From Tubiluchus corallicola (Eukaryota; Priapulida; Priapulimorpha; Priapulimorphida; Tubiluchidae): 64,000 nucleotides of DNA. The stretch lies in contig JAQGDQ010000031.1 of assembly GCA_030141605.1 (NCBI GenBank), forward strand, positions 542,001-606,000. The letters are read 5' to 3'. The position numbers were made by a program, and so were the translations under genes. Below, one piece after another: positions 12,201 through 24,000 of the stretch. The notes under the pieces were generated by a model. The model ran no database searches and was not told the origin of the DNA. It saw nothing but the letters and a program-made list of their open reading frames with translations. Every line of letters begins with the position of its first letter. Position 1 is the first letter of the stretch.

Positions 12201-15200
12201 ATGGCAATGTTCCACCTGAAAAGAGGTAAAACCACATAAATTTCACTTTGCAAAAAGTTGTATTTATTGGTACATGTACGTCCTTAACTAATGACAATCA
12301 TATCACAGGAATTTCTGTAAGTTTCTGAAGTAAATGCTTTTAATGCAAAATTAAGACTGTAATGTTTTCAAAGATATTTTTAAAAATATAACAATTTCTC
12401 AAAATAAGCCATCCACCAATTTTAAAGATTTTCAACAATGCTCAAACAAATACGCCCATAATTTATTCACATATTTTCAATATATAATCATATGTCCTTA
12501 TGTTATTCAAAGCATCATCAACAGGACAGGGTCCATATTAGCTCTCTGCACAGCACACGGGTCGTATGAAAGTGACAACTGATCAGACTGACTGCAAAAT
12601 TTACTGTCAAAGCTCATATACACAGCACACGGGTTATCTGAAAGTGACAACTGATCAGACTGATTGCAAAATTTACTGTCAAAACTCGTATGCACAGCAC
12701 ACTGGTCATCTGAAAGTGGCAACTGATCAGACTAATTGCAGAACTTACTGTCAAAGCTCGTATGCACAGCGCACTGGTCGGATTCATCTGTCCAAGCATC
12801 CGGAGTGTTCTAGAACGAATCGCTCCACCATTTGACTCCTCGTCTTGCTTCTCACCATTAATTACCAGAGATTCACATACTATATTATGCAAGAAAAACT
12901 TTGATAATAATACAAAAAACCAATACAAAGTGTCTTTTCCTAAAGGCTCTTAAGCGATAAAGTCTGTGTTTCATGGAATACTAAAGCCTGAATTGCATAC
13001 TATCCAGTTTTTTAGGGGGGGGGGGGTAAGGAGAAGGAAAAGGATAGCACTACTCACAAATTTGTTTTACTTTCTGCCATTTTCGTCCTTCGCATGAATG
13101 TATTGACTTGTTTTAACCTGGGTCAAATATCACAGTACTCATGAACTTTTGCAATAGTAATAAAATCAAGAAAACTTACCTTCATTAAAACTTTCTGGAG
13201 CATTCGCAATCAGTCGGCATAGCAACCATGGACCACTTTTGAGGTGCAACAATGCTTCACTGACTTCAACCAATGGAAGTAAACCTGGCAATTCTAGACA
13301 AAAGTCGCAGTTGAAATCAACCTTAAGAAATCTAACATATTTTTTTTATAAAAGATTTGACAATTATTACCGGCTTACTAGTTAGTTAGTTAGTTAGCTA
13401 GTTTATCAACCAAAATAAAAGTTATATGTGCATCACATTCACAAATAGTGTAACTGACCTTTATGGTCCATATTACATAAACACATTATTACACAGCTAT
13501 TTAGAAGCACATGGAAGAAGATAATAAAAAATATAACACTTAAATTATGCACCTGTTAAATACCAAACACAATTAAAATTTCAAAACACAATTTAAACAT
13601 ATTAAACCTATGTTTACATGAAAAGAATTTGTTAAAATTATTGTAATCTATATTAGGATATTGCCTCGTAATATGATCTGGCACGGCAATAAAATTAAAC
13701 ATGAATATAAGTCATTTATTTTTTTTAAGTCATAAATCATTTATTTCAAGTTTTCGTCACTCTAAGGAAATCACAGCAATATTCAATAAACACGAAATAC
13801 GAGCAAGAATTACTAATTTTAAAAGTCAATGACCTACATTGTGCAATCTCATGATAATAACTCTAAGAATGATAGTTTACCAGCTTGTGTGATGCACAGC
13901 ACATCAGAGATATCTTCTAAATAAACTTTGCTATCGAACAACTCTGACTGCTTTACAAAAAAGTCTGTGTGGTGTTCTTTCATCTGAAATAAGGGACATT
14001 AGTATTTATTGACAGTCACACAAAAGGCAAATAACTGACTGTGTTGAACAAAAACAGCAAAAACAAAGTGTATCAAATTGGCATGAAAAAAAGTTGCCCT
14101 ATACCCAGCTTTACTTTTGAAATATAATAAGAAATCTGTTAAAAATCCATTAAATTCACTCCAAAAATTAATTGCATTTTCAACCAAACTAAAAAATGTT
14201 GCCTGGATAAATTCTTGTAGAGTGCAATATTTGCAGTACAGCATTTACGAAAAAGTATTAAGGAAGAGCACACGTATACAATTGGCGTGCAATTTCATAT
14301 ATCTAAAATTTTATGCAGTGTCCATGAATGTCATTTTTTCGTAAACATATCAATTTACATAAGAAAGCTATTATACCTGTGCCATGACTAATAGAAGTTC
14401 ACTTAACAGAAGTCGCATTCTTCGAGGCATCGCACTTCGTTCAAATTCTAAGCCTATACCATGCTGCAGGGAATTTGCTAGTATACTTTCTGATTTATCT
14501 GAGCCAATTTTCTGCCTGAAAGAAAATGTCACTTAATAGAATATATAGTAAAGATACTGCAATGAGTGATCACAGCTTAATAATATAAGTATATAGGTTA
14601 CAGTAATTACTCAACTAACAACATTTCGTTTAATAACGATATGTTTTATTAACAGTGAATTTTTTTCCTAGTAGATTCTGATTTACATTCATGTAAATGT
14701 TTCATTTTAATTACCAGGTACAAATATTCAAAGTTTTTCAAAATCTCAAAATATTCTTTTGCCACGTTATAGCTAATAAAAAAATCCACTGCACTTGCAT
14801 TCTTGCTCCCTGGTACAGTAAGTTCTCAGAAGCTAAAACACTGACAGTGACACAAACATGTTAGTATCAGTGGGTACTAGTTAGTATTTTCACTCAATAT
14901 CATCGATAATATTCATTATAATAAGTTTCCTTTCTTTAGTTCTTTCTTTATATTTGTACGGAACCAGAACAAGTAGAGTAGTATTGTTTGCTTCACAGTC
15001 ACTCACACGATTTGTTGTCAGTTGTCACGTACTTACCGCGAATGGATCAAGGTTGAACTGCGACAACTTTAGGCTATTAGTAAGCAAAAAAAAATTTTTG
15101 TTTTGTTTAGGATTTTATCAAGTTTATATATAAACTTTAGTATATTTGTTTGTTTAAAATTATAATTACAAATTACAATATTAAAATTACATATGTTTGT

Positions 15201-16189
15201 TCCATTTTACACAGTATTAATGCAATCGCTAAAAATTTTCTGAAGCAGCATCCCCACTAATTTTAGCTATGAGCCACCACTGGTTAGTATATTACACACT
15301 TGTTCTATAATGAGTGTTCTTCAGTTCATTGCTTGTTCCTCTGTTTAGCTTTCGTGAAAATTATTACATGACTTAGAAGTTAGGTCTGCCACATTCATCC
15401 ACTTAGGAAAAACCTCCTCATGTTATGAAGTCTGGCCATGTTTAAGTTATACGACAGTCACTAATAACTTGTACGCACAAACCTATTTCATGATTGCGGG
15501 TCGTCATTACTGTTTAACTAGTATTAGTCTAGTAGGTCTGATAATTATGTTTATTCAAACTCAAAACTCTTTACATTACAACTGTAATTATAATATACTG
15601 GTTTTGTCAACAAATTAAGATAAAGACACATATTTACAGTTCAATTAAAAAAAGAAATCGATGCTGGCTGTAATTTGGCCAGTTAAGTTTTTTATAAATT
15701 TTTCCTCTTACAGCAAAAAATGCAAAAGTTCAATCAGAGGATGCCTGCATCAACAATCAATTGATGAGGCGAAGCATCATAAAAGCTTTCAATTCAGCTT
15801 TTCTGCTAATAATGTAAGAGCATTTTTTCATCATTTATCTGGCACTTATTGTCAAAATATGCAAAAACGTTATGAGACAGTTGAATAGAACGGATTAAAC
15901 AGCGATATTACCTAATTTGAATCTCCTTTCTCATGTCGTGATCTAACTCCTCAAAATCTATAGACAGCAAATTAACTAGAGTATTCACTACTGACATGCC
16001 AGACAAAATCTTTAGCACCATTTTCTTTTTTTCCGCAAATTCATGGCTCGAATCCAAAGGTGCACAAAGAGACATTCGTACCAAACATGGTAAAATCGGA
16101 CGTATTTCTTTCTCAGACATAGAATTTAACAAATTTACGTCCACGCGCTGTACTACTCTGAATGCTCTAGTCGATACAGGATAATCCAT
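3226..16189 (-). CDS. INTS2: Integrator complex subunit 2 (C-terminus off the left edge)
   Basis: INTS2 is a core scaffold of the nuclear Integrator complex, which cleaves snRNA 3' ends and terminates paused RNA polymerase II. Fifteen exons join in frame (986 codons): 15912-16189, 14377-14515, 13881-13983, 13180-13293, 12749-12879, 12012-12215, 11345-11508, 10166-10363, 9880-9994, 8630-8833, 7121-7555, 5223-5653, 4480-4705, 3881-3988, 3226-3333. Family-conserved blocks run through most of the length: LPCLVRM near the start, NGEKQDEES, CHLPGLAVALTLDH, SAIIDLVCSTLGMK, FTQEIFTGQVVT, LLKSRSFTKHKV, DPLIVLRCDERV, LLEICLPT and VAGIPSMHICLDFIPEL. The Met at 16189 starts a peptide that aligns well with the family from its first 15 residues. 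Human INTS2 (about 1,200 aa) continues over 100 residues past the last visible exon, so the missing exons should lie left of position 1. All introns are GT-AG except the one after 7121-7555, which is GC-AG. Confidence 0.95.
8300..8400 (+). repeat. degenerate telomere-like TTAGGG repeats
   Basis: About 100 bp of imperfect TTAGGG-type units (GGGTTAGGGTTAGGG, with GTTAGGATT and GGGTTTGGG variants) sit in the INTS2 intron between exons 8630-8833 and 7121-7555. The opposite strand reads as an artefactual Asn-Pro repeat. Confidence 0.75.
8991..9835. mobile_element. non-autonomous pogo/mariner-like element
   Basis: The left end begins CAGTATAACATCACTATAGC directly after TA. The right end, reverse complemented, reads CAGTATAGCACTATTATAGC, and both continue GAAC. 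This gives imperfect terminal inverted repeats of about 24 bp around 845 bp with no transposase frame. The right-hand TA is displaced a few bases. The end is 44 bp from the splice donor of INTS2 exon 9880-9994. Confidence 0.6.
11095..11165 (+). repeat. tRNA-derived SINE head (partial)
   Basis: A box-A-like TCTAGTGG (about 11109-11116) is followed about 33 bp later by a box-B-like GGTTCAAATCT (11149-11159), with GACTTGTGATTGAAAGG between, as in tRNA-derived SINEs. It lies in an INTS2 intron. No tRNA cloverleaf is evident. Confidence 0.45.
12548..12790. repeat. 72-bp tandem repeat covering an INTS2 splice donor
   Basis: The block beginning AACTGATCAGACT recurs at 12577, 12649 and 12721, a period of exactly 72 bp, for about 3.3 copies. 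On the minus strand the rightmost copy is the 3' end of INTS2 exon 12749-12879 with its donor. The two leftward copies repeat the exon end (CIRALT-like) and a donor (GTAAAT instead of GTAAGT) inside the intron. Confidence 0.9.
13015..13026 (+). repeat. poly-G run of 12
   Basis: Twelve consecutive G in the INTS2 intron between exons 13180-13293 and 12749-12879. The length is prone to sequencing and replication slippage. Confidence 0.9.
13378..13402 (+). repeat. TTAG microsatellite
   Basis: A short run of TTAG units (about five) with one TAGC interruption in an INTS2 intron. Confidence 0.7.
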
Positions 16190-18011
16190 CGTTATAACTT
16201 AAATGAGCAACGTTTGCAACATAATTTTAAAGCACGCAGTGTCACACACAATCCTCAACAACAGGGGGCTGACATCTTGCTATTTCAAGTCACGTTCACG
16301 CAGAGTTTTTTCACCACTCAAACTGTAGCTGTTGGTATTCTTAGTTCGCTAGTCATTATCTTCATCATCAGTCATCATCACTATCATTATCACTATAATC
16401 ATGATTACCAGCAGAGAATGTAATACTCGCCAGGCCTCATAGCGGACACTGTTCTCGCTGCCTTGAGTTTCTGATGACATGTATGAACTAATTATTGAAC
16501 CGTGCCAAAAGGAACCTGATCCATTGTCAATTCTAGCTGAATCCTACATTAGGCCTACGTATCCGATAAAACTGACGGAGTTATCGTATGGTCAAAAGAT
16601 GTGTTTGCCTCTTACTTTTTGCTAAACTTAGTTCATTTTTTTATAAATTATACTTCGGCACACTGAAAGCCGAAATCTGTCACTCATTAGCAGCTACTTC
16701 TCAATGCAGTTTCTGACATGACCGGAGCCTGGCTCATAATCTGGGATATTAAGCTAAGAAGGCAATGATTTCTTAACTACACTACTTTATAGTGTAAACA
16801 GCCAGGATCTAACACATGCAGTCACGAGCTATTGACGCAAAGCATAATCTGAGAAGACTCAGTTACAACCCCACTCAATCTAGGAGCATGCCAGTGTCTA
16901 CATGAAATTACTGTAATCATGCCTTCCTAGTTTAGCTTAAGAGGGACACGTTTAACTTCGCGTCACCTCACGGTTTGTCAGTTTCATAACTGACATTCAC
17001 TTGTCAATTAATTCTCTTGTTTATTTTTTATGCCTTTTTTCAGCAACTTTTAAAAAAATCCATTCACACTTAAGGGTCTGCAATGAGATTCCAAAACTTC
17101 TAATTTGCCAAAATAGTTAGTGAAACAAAAATTAATTATGATTAACTTTACTATGAATTGGGCATTTTGATTTTTCAATTAATTGACCGAAACATTAGTT
17201 CCCGATCATGTCAGTTGTTTTTCAAACAGCAGAAATAAACTGAAATGCTTCAACAGAAGTTATAAAAACAAAATAATCATTATTATTACAACAGTCAATC
17301 AGCGCACATCAAATAATAATAAAAAATGTAATAATTATTTAATAACATGTATGTAATAACAGCGAGTAGACCTATTTATATTTGCTATAGAATTTTTATA
17401 GAACATTATATTCCTCTATAAATTATTCAATATTAATTTTGTCACAGTATGTGATACTGTACAATAAACTTACTGATTTATCAATTAAAATTGTTATTAA
17501 TAAACATTAGGCCTACAATCAATAATATTAAACAAACGGGCATTTATAGTACTGAAGTGATTAATATCTTTGCACACTTACCATGCCATCTCAGACTACT
17601 ATCACAACAATTTTGTCAAAATTGCACAAAAGAATTATAGCAACACCTATAATCATTTGTATTATTACATATTTAATTAATTACCTTTAAGTAAAGATAA
17701 AAGTAAACAGCTGGAAAGTTCGTGATACATTTTAAGAAATTGGAGATTAGGTTATTGTAATGATGTAATAACTAGCAGATTGTGATCAAATGCTCTGTCA
17801 GCAGGCAAAAAACTCAAAATTGGTTCATGTACAGGCACATACCTATAGAATGAGAACAAATGATCTCAATATGAACCAAAAGCATGTGACTCACTTGCAC
17901 ATGTTAAGCACACTAATCTTGCCAATCTTAACACATTGCTCTAAGCAAGGGTCTCAATTTGCCAAAATGCTACAGTACAAAAAATCACAAAGCATGTACT
18001 GTCACTAAGAA
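16190..18011. other. spacer between INTS2 and SCYL2 (same strand)
   Basis: This 1.8-kb spacer holds the INTS2 5' region, and the SCYL2 3' UTR at its right end. No coding exon is recognised. A short ATC/ATT-rich microsatellite-like stretch lies at about 16352-16415, 160 bp upstream of the INTS2 start codon. Positions 17230-17560 are very AT-rich. No promoter motif can be assigned. Confidence 0.5.
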
Positions 18012-21000
18012 TTATCCAAAAATATCGGATATATCCTGACTCCTCGGCTGCAGGGTCTTTTGAGGTTGCATTATTCCCATTGTTTGATTTCCCATGATGC
18101 TTTGTGGATTAACTGCCTGTGGCTGGTTTGACATCATGCTTTGAAAAGAAGTATTAATCTGACGGGTTTGCATATTCATGCCAGTGCCCATGGTGTTCCC
18201 CAACCCTTGGCTGGGTGGAGATTGCATTTGGTTCATTGGCAATGACCGTTTGGGTGGACCAAATAAATTGTCTAGAGCTGCCATATTTTTTGGAACATTG
18301 GAGGTTGGCTGCACACCAGGCCTGGTTTGAGGCAATACAGGAGCCTGTTGAAAATTACTAAATCCATCATTGTTAAAAGTTGATGACTGAAAAGATGACT
18401 GCTGAATTGAAGATTGTGGCAAGGCTCCAACATTGTTTAAACTCATGCCAAAACCTGAACCAACTGACTGAAACGTTGAGTTTGTCATGAAATTTGTTGC
18501 ACTGCTGACAGTTGAGGTTCCATGTGATAAACTGTTCATAGGTGATGTGGTATTACTTATGGGTGGAACTGCATATGACGTACTTACAAAAGATGTATTA
18601 TGCGATGGATTAGTTGCAGTTGATCCTTTGAAAACTGAACTTCCTGAACTAGAGAAAGCTGAACTGTTATTTGCAGTCCCAAATGTAGGTTGTTGAGACA
18701 AGCTTGGTGTCATATTTGTGGAAAAAGTTTGTACTGGTTCAGATCCAGAAGAAAATTTGTTCTGCAAAACAGACGGATTCAGGTTGCTTCCCAAAGTTCC
18801 AGTCAAGTCACGCATAGGAATCTTTTTGGACTGAGGTGTGGCATTTATAGGAGTAAGCGCCTTGATGGACTTCTGAGTTTTGTATCTTTGCATATTTTCT
18901 TGTTCCTTCGCCAGTCGTTGTTTTTCTTCCATTGTTAGGGAGGCAGGCTAAAAGACAGTTAAAACACAACTATTTAAATCGTAACGCAGTATTTTTAATA
19001 TCAAAAAGTCACTGTCAACAAAGAAATAACAAAGCAAACTGTAGAACGTAATTATCAATAGAACAAAAAGTGGGAAAGTTAAAGTGTAAATTTTGGAAAA
19101 ATTTAATTTCACACACTTTGGGCAAATCACACTTGTGCTAAGTAAATCAAATGCTAAATTAAACTACACATATTTTGAGCCACTGCAAGGTATAAATACT
19201 GCAATGAACACTGAAGAGCTACATTGCAATTCTCAACTTCAACATGCATTGACTTAAAGGCACTGCTGAGCCTTTGTCAAAGTATGTGAGTTTATTGAAG
19301 TAACAGAGTTGCAATATCAGTCTCTATATGTATGTAACTTCGGTGGCAGACACAAATATTCTAGCTAATGCTGACTGGTCGTTACAAAACCCATTTCAAA
19401 TAAAGGTCATTCTTATTTTGTAAGTCCAAAAAACTAACTGAAAAAAAACTGCCAAAGATTCGTAAATTTCTAGTAACAAGATATCAAATTCTACCTTTGC
19501 AGTTTGTTCCGGTTCCTTCCGTGACAATGATGGCGACGCATCAGAAGTTTGAGAGCTAGCAGGAGAGGAGGAACGTATGACCTCTGTCACCGGTTTAGGT
19601 TCCAAAAAATTACCAAGGCCGAAACCACTAAATATCTGTTCCATCTACAATGCAAATAAGTAGCATTCTCTGAAATTTTTGTGGTGATAGAAATTAAGCG
19701 TCGCTTAGTAGTAGCACAAAATCCTGAATGCTAGTCATTTTTAGGATTTTAACATGTCTAACATAGCTTGCTAACAAACATAAAAGTTGCAAGTACAACA
19801 AGCAAACAGAGACTTTAATTTTGGCGTTCACATTAAGATGACTTCAAAGTCACAAGTTGTTCTAAACAGTAATCAGCAATTACACACAACTATATTTTTT
19901 AAATTCATTCTGCATTGGGCAACATTCAAAGAAACAAACACTTTGAAATTAATCAGGACAGGATATTAGGATATGACTTTACAGGATTAACATCAATGAT
20001 TTGACTCTGGGATGATGAGCCTACAAAGAAATGACCTCATAGGCAAATAAGCATGAGGCAGAAAATGTTAAAAGTGAACAATAAAATACAGTGGGAAAAT
20101 CTAAAATGCGCTGATCGACAACCTCTGCAGCATAATACAAAAGTTTACAGCTTTATCCAATGTGCCACAGAAGCAAATTTTGCTAAACTTACTACAACGC
20201 AAGAATAAACATATATTCCGAAATACTGTATGCCAAATCTAATATAGATATCATTTAAGTGAATAATTAATAAACATTGTAATTGTAAATAATAGGTTAC
20301 AATATACTATAGATACCCGATAATAATGTAAACAAATTAAAATAAACATTACATACAGAAGTTTCTGGCTTCTTCTGTATGCCTGTTATCAAGTTCCCAG
20401 GTTCACTTGTCTGACTCAAGTTTTGACTAAATTCCAAGCTTGACCTAGTCAACAATAAAAGGCAATTACACTAAAGCAAGCTATACGTACTAGTACCATT
20501 ACATGACGTACTTAAATCTAGGTCACCTTGAAGTTTTTAGGCTGCAGTAAATGAAGCCCAAATGTCACATTGTCATAAAACTTACAAATGTATCACCATC
20601 ATGTATGTGATGTAACTTGTAACATCCATGACCTACAGATAAGTAAATATTAACTAAATGATCACAATATAAGTTTTCCAAGTCACCTATTTGTAATAAA
20701 AGTAACAAACAAGTGAACTGTTTCACTTACTTCTGCTCCAACTGCATTTGATTCAATTGTTCCAATTTTGTTCGATGTTCCGCTTCGACTCGACTTATCA
20801 TATCTTTTATTAAGACCATGAAAGAGTTGAACTGAAACGCAAAACAAATCTTCGCCTGATAAATAAAATCTGGATGACAGCAATGTGATTGCAGGTGTAT
20901 CCAGAAGTGACAATACGTATGTTATAATTCAACAAAATAGGTACTCTTTCTGTCGTTCCCTTGAAAAATGGTAAATTTGGCGAATGTAACTACAATTCGC

Positions 21001-24000
21001 ATTTCATTATCTGTCAATCACAAATGCACTGTTTCTTCTGACGCAACGGCAACGTATGGAAATATTTATAGTATTATAAATGGGTCCACATCCTAAGAGT
21101 TTGTTTCCACTTCCTGTTAAATGGCTTATTAAGACAAACTTGAGGAAATGGAGTCCCAGCTGCCTTCAAATTTTTTTGCGATAGTGTTTACGTAATGATG
21201 AGTGACTTAGAACTGCTGTGCAGACAACATATTTGCACAAATACAAAACTAAACCGTTGTAATTGGTGCCACACGTCATTCAACCTACAGAAATGGCCTA
21301 GTATCAAGATCATAACAACTAACAAATTGTGAACATGCAACAATTAACATCATCTTTAGCAGGATTTTCATGATACTATTCTTCGTAATAATCATAGGTG
21401 ATTATGCACATTTATCAAAAATTTAGCATTATTGAGATTTAGCTGTAGTAAAGTAGCAACTGATAATTGGCTTTGTATCAACCGAGTTTTAACAACACCT
21501 AAACACACAGATAACAAAAAAAAGATAAAACGCTCAACACGTTAAATATATAATGAGACAAATAATTTCTAAATTAGAAAAAGGGCGCACGAAAGGAATT
21601 ACCTGATTTAAACTAAGATTATTATCAATGCAGATGGTGAAAAGAAATGGCAAAACTTTAACAGACATTATTTCCTTCGTCATTCCCAGCTTTTTGTGAG
21701 TCAATGTCTGTTTATAAATACCTGTTTTAAAAAACAAAAAAAATACATAAGCCATTCAGTCATTACTAAACTATTGCCATGCTCCAAAAATGTAACAAAC
21801 TGATTAAACAATAATTGAGTTAAAGAATTTACAACCAATACCTTTTGAAATCTGATGTTTAGCTATAAGTGAGAACGACGCAAAGCAGTTCAAATTTATA
21901 AGAAAGCTGATTCACGCTAAACTCACCCAAAATTCCCATTAACACAGCCGGCTCACGAGACGGAATCTGTGGTAAAATAGGTAACACTTCATCCAGAACC
22001 AGCCATTTGTCAAAGTGCTCAAGTAATTTACCTATGCACACTAGAGAGTTCACTCGGGTCTGTAAATAAATTAAAAATTAGGCAATATGATAGTGACTTT
22101 TAGAAACATCTTATAGACCACATATTCCCTCACTCATTCATTCACCCAAAAGTTTTCTTTGCTGTTTCAATAACATGTGGCAAATTAGAATCACTACAAA
22201 CATTATGCCGAATTTATGCACCGTTTAAACAAAAAATTATTGTTTTCAGTGAAAATAACAGCTACTTTTACCATTACGTTTATCTAGAATCAAACCAAAA
22301 GTTTATTAACTGCACGAAGTTTAAATGCTCTACTCTACCTATTATACTCTTCTTTTAGTTCTGTACAGTTAACTGGTGTTACACATTAGTTTCTGTTATC
22401 ACACAAATCAGCTGTGTAATTTCATTCTAAAATGAATTTTGATGATTTCTATATCCATGCCAAACATGATAAGTTCATGCAATAGTTACTTTTTAAAGGA
22501 ACTGTAACTGTAACTAGTTATTTTTTTGAGAATAACTTGTAACTGAAACGAGTTGCATTTTCATCAGGTGGCTCTACAAACAGAGAAGACTGCAGTTTAA
22601 AATGTGACTGCCACTCTAGCAGTTACATTAATAAAAAACTACATCAACTCCATCTGCTTGGGTGATCAATAACTATAAAAAATTACCGTATTGAATATCT
22701 TGGAAAAAGTACTGCAAGCTAGAACTCACCGATAATGATGTAGACTCTAAACAAATTTTCTTAAGTCGAGGAAGCAAGTGATTCTTCATAGATGGGTAGT
22801 CTATCATGTTGGCGAAAGTGGGAATTATACCTAAACACAACTCCTATAAAACCCAATCACAATCAATTATGATGTTTTAATAGTGGAATGAGTGCTATTC
22901 CAATCCATACAATATTACATGGGAGAAAACTAAAAATAGTATAAAGGAAAGAATGTATTTAAAGAAATTAAAATATTCAAAATTACTTTTTCATTATTTA
23001 TATGATTCTGAAGTCATCACTGATATGTATCACTAATGATACCTGGATTTGAGTAGTATCTGATTCCAAAGCTCTATAAATCATTGGCAAAACATGATTA
23101 CGAATGTCATCCGGGGGTGTCTTTGACAGTAGCAGACTCATCTTTTGCATGAAAATCAACAACACCTGCAAATATTGTAATTACAGTGATCAGACTTAGT
23201 GCACTCTAAAGTGGCACACAGCAGCTCGCTTGTCTAACACTATAATGACAGTATATCAAAAGTGTGACACAAAAATATATTAGTCTGGGCACAACTTGAT
23301 GTCTATGATTAAGTCACTGCCATTAGAAAATTAAAGTAGAAATACTAGTTTTGAACATATTTTTTTTTATTCATAACACTGGGGTTTTCCCCTCTTATTT
23401 CCATTGCAGTTTCCTGAAAATAGTATATCTGAAAAGTGTATGTTTACAATCCATTTTTAGTACTTTTATCAACCCAATGAATATAAAAGTGTGACACTAA
23501 AAATATATTAGTCTGGGCACACCTTGATGTCTATGATTAAGTCACTGCCATTAGAAAATTAAAGTAGAAATACTAGTTTTGAACATATTTTTTTTTATTC
23601 ATAACACTGGGGTTTTCCCCTCTTATTTCCATTGCAGTTTCCTGAAAATAGTATATCTGAAAAGTGTATGTTTACAATTGCCATTTTTAGTACATTTTAT
23701 CATTGCATGCAGCCACTTTGTTTTAATACAGTAAGTGTTAAAAGCAGTACCTTGACATACAAATGTGGCCAAAATGCAACTAAGTTTTGCTTGTTTAATA
23801 CAAGTTTACGTAGTTTTAAGTTCTATTAATTAAAAACCTGAACAGTGCTCTAGTTCTATTTTGCTTTTTCGTTTCAGCTACTAGTTTGAAATCATTAGCA
23901 TGCAGGCTATTTCAAAATGATTAATTCTTCTTTCCACATTGAATTAAGCTATTTCCGACTATAAGTTTTTATTATCAAAGTGATCCTCCTTATTATAAAA

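Noticed and set aside
12507-12835. Repetitive frames on both strands at the INTS2 72-bp repeat
   Set aside because: Open only because the repeat unit is a multiple of three; the intron copies have no independent coding support.
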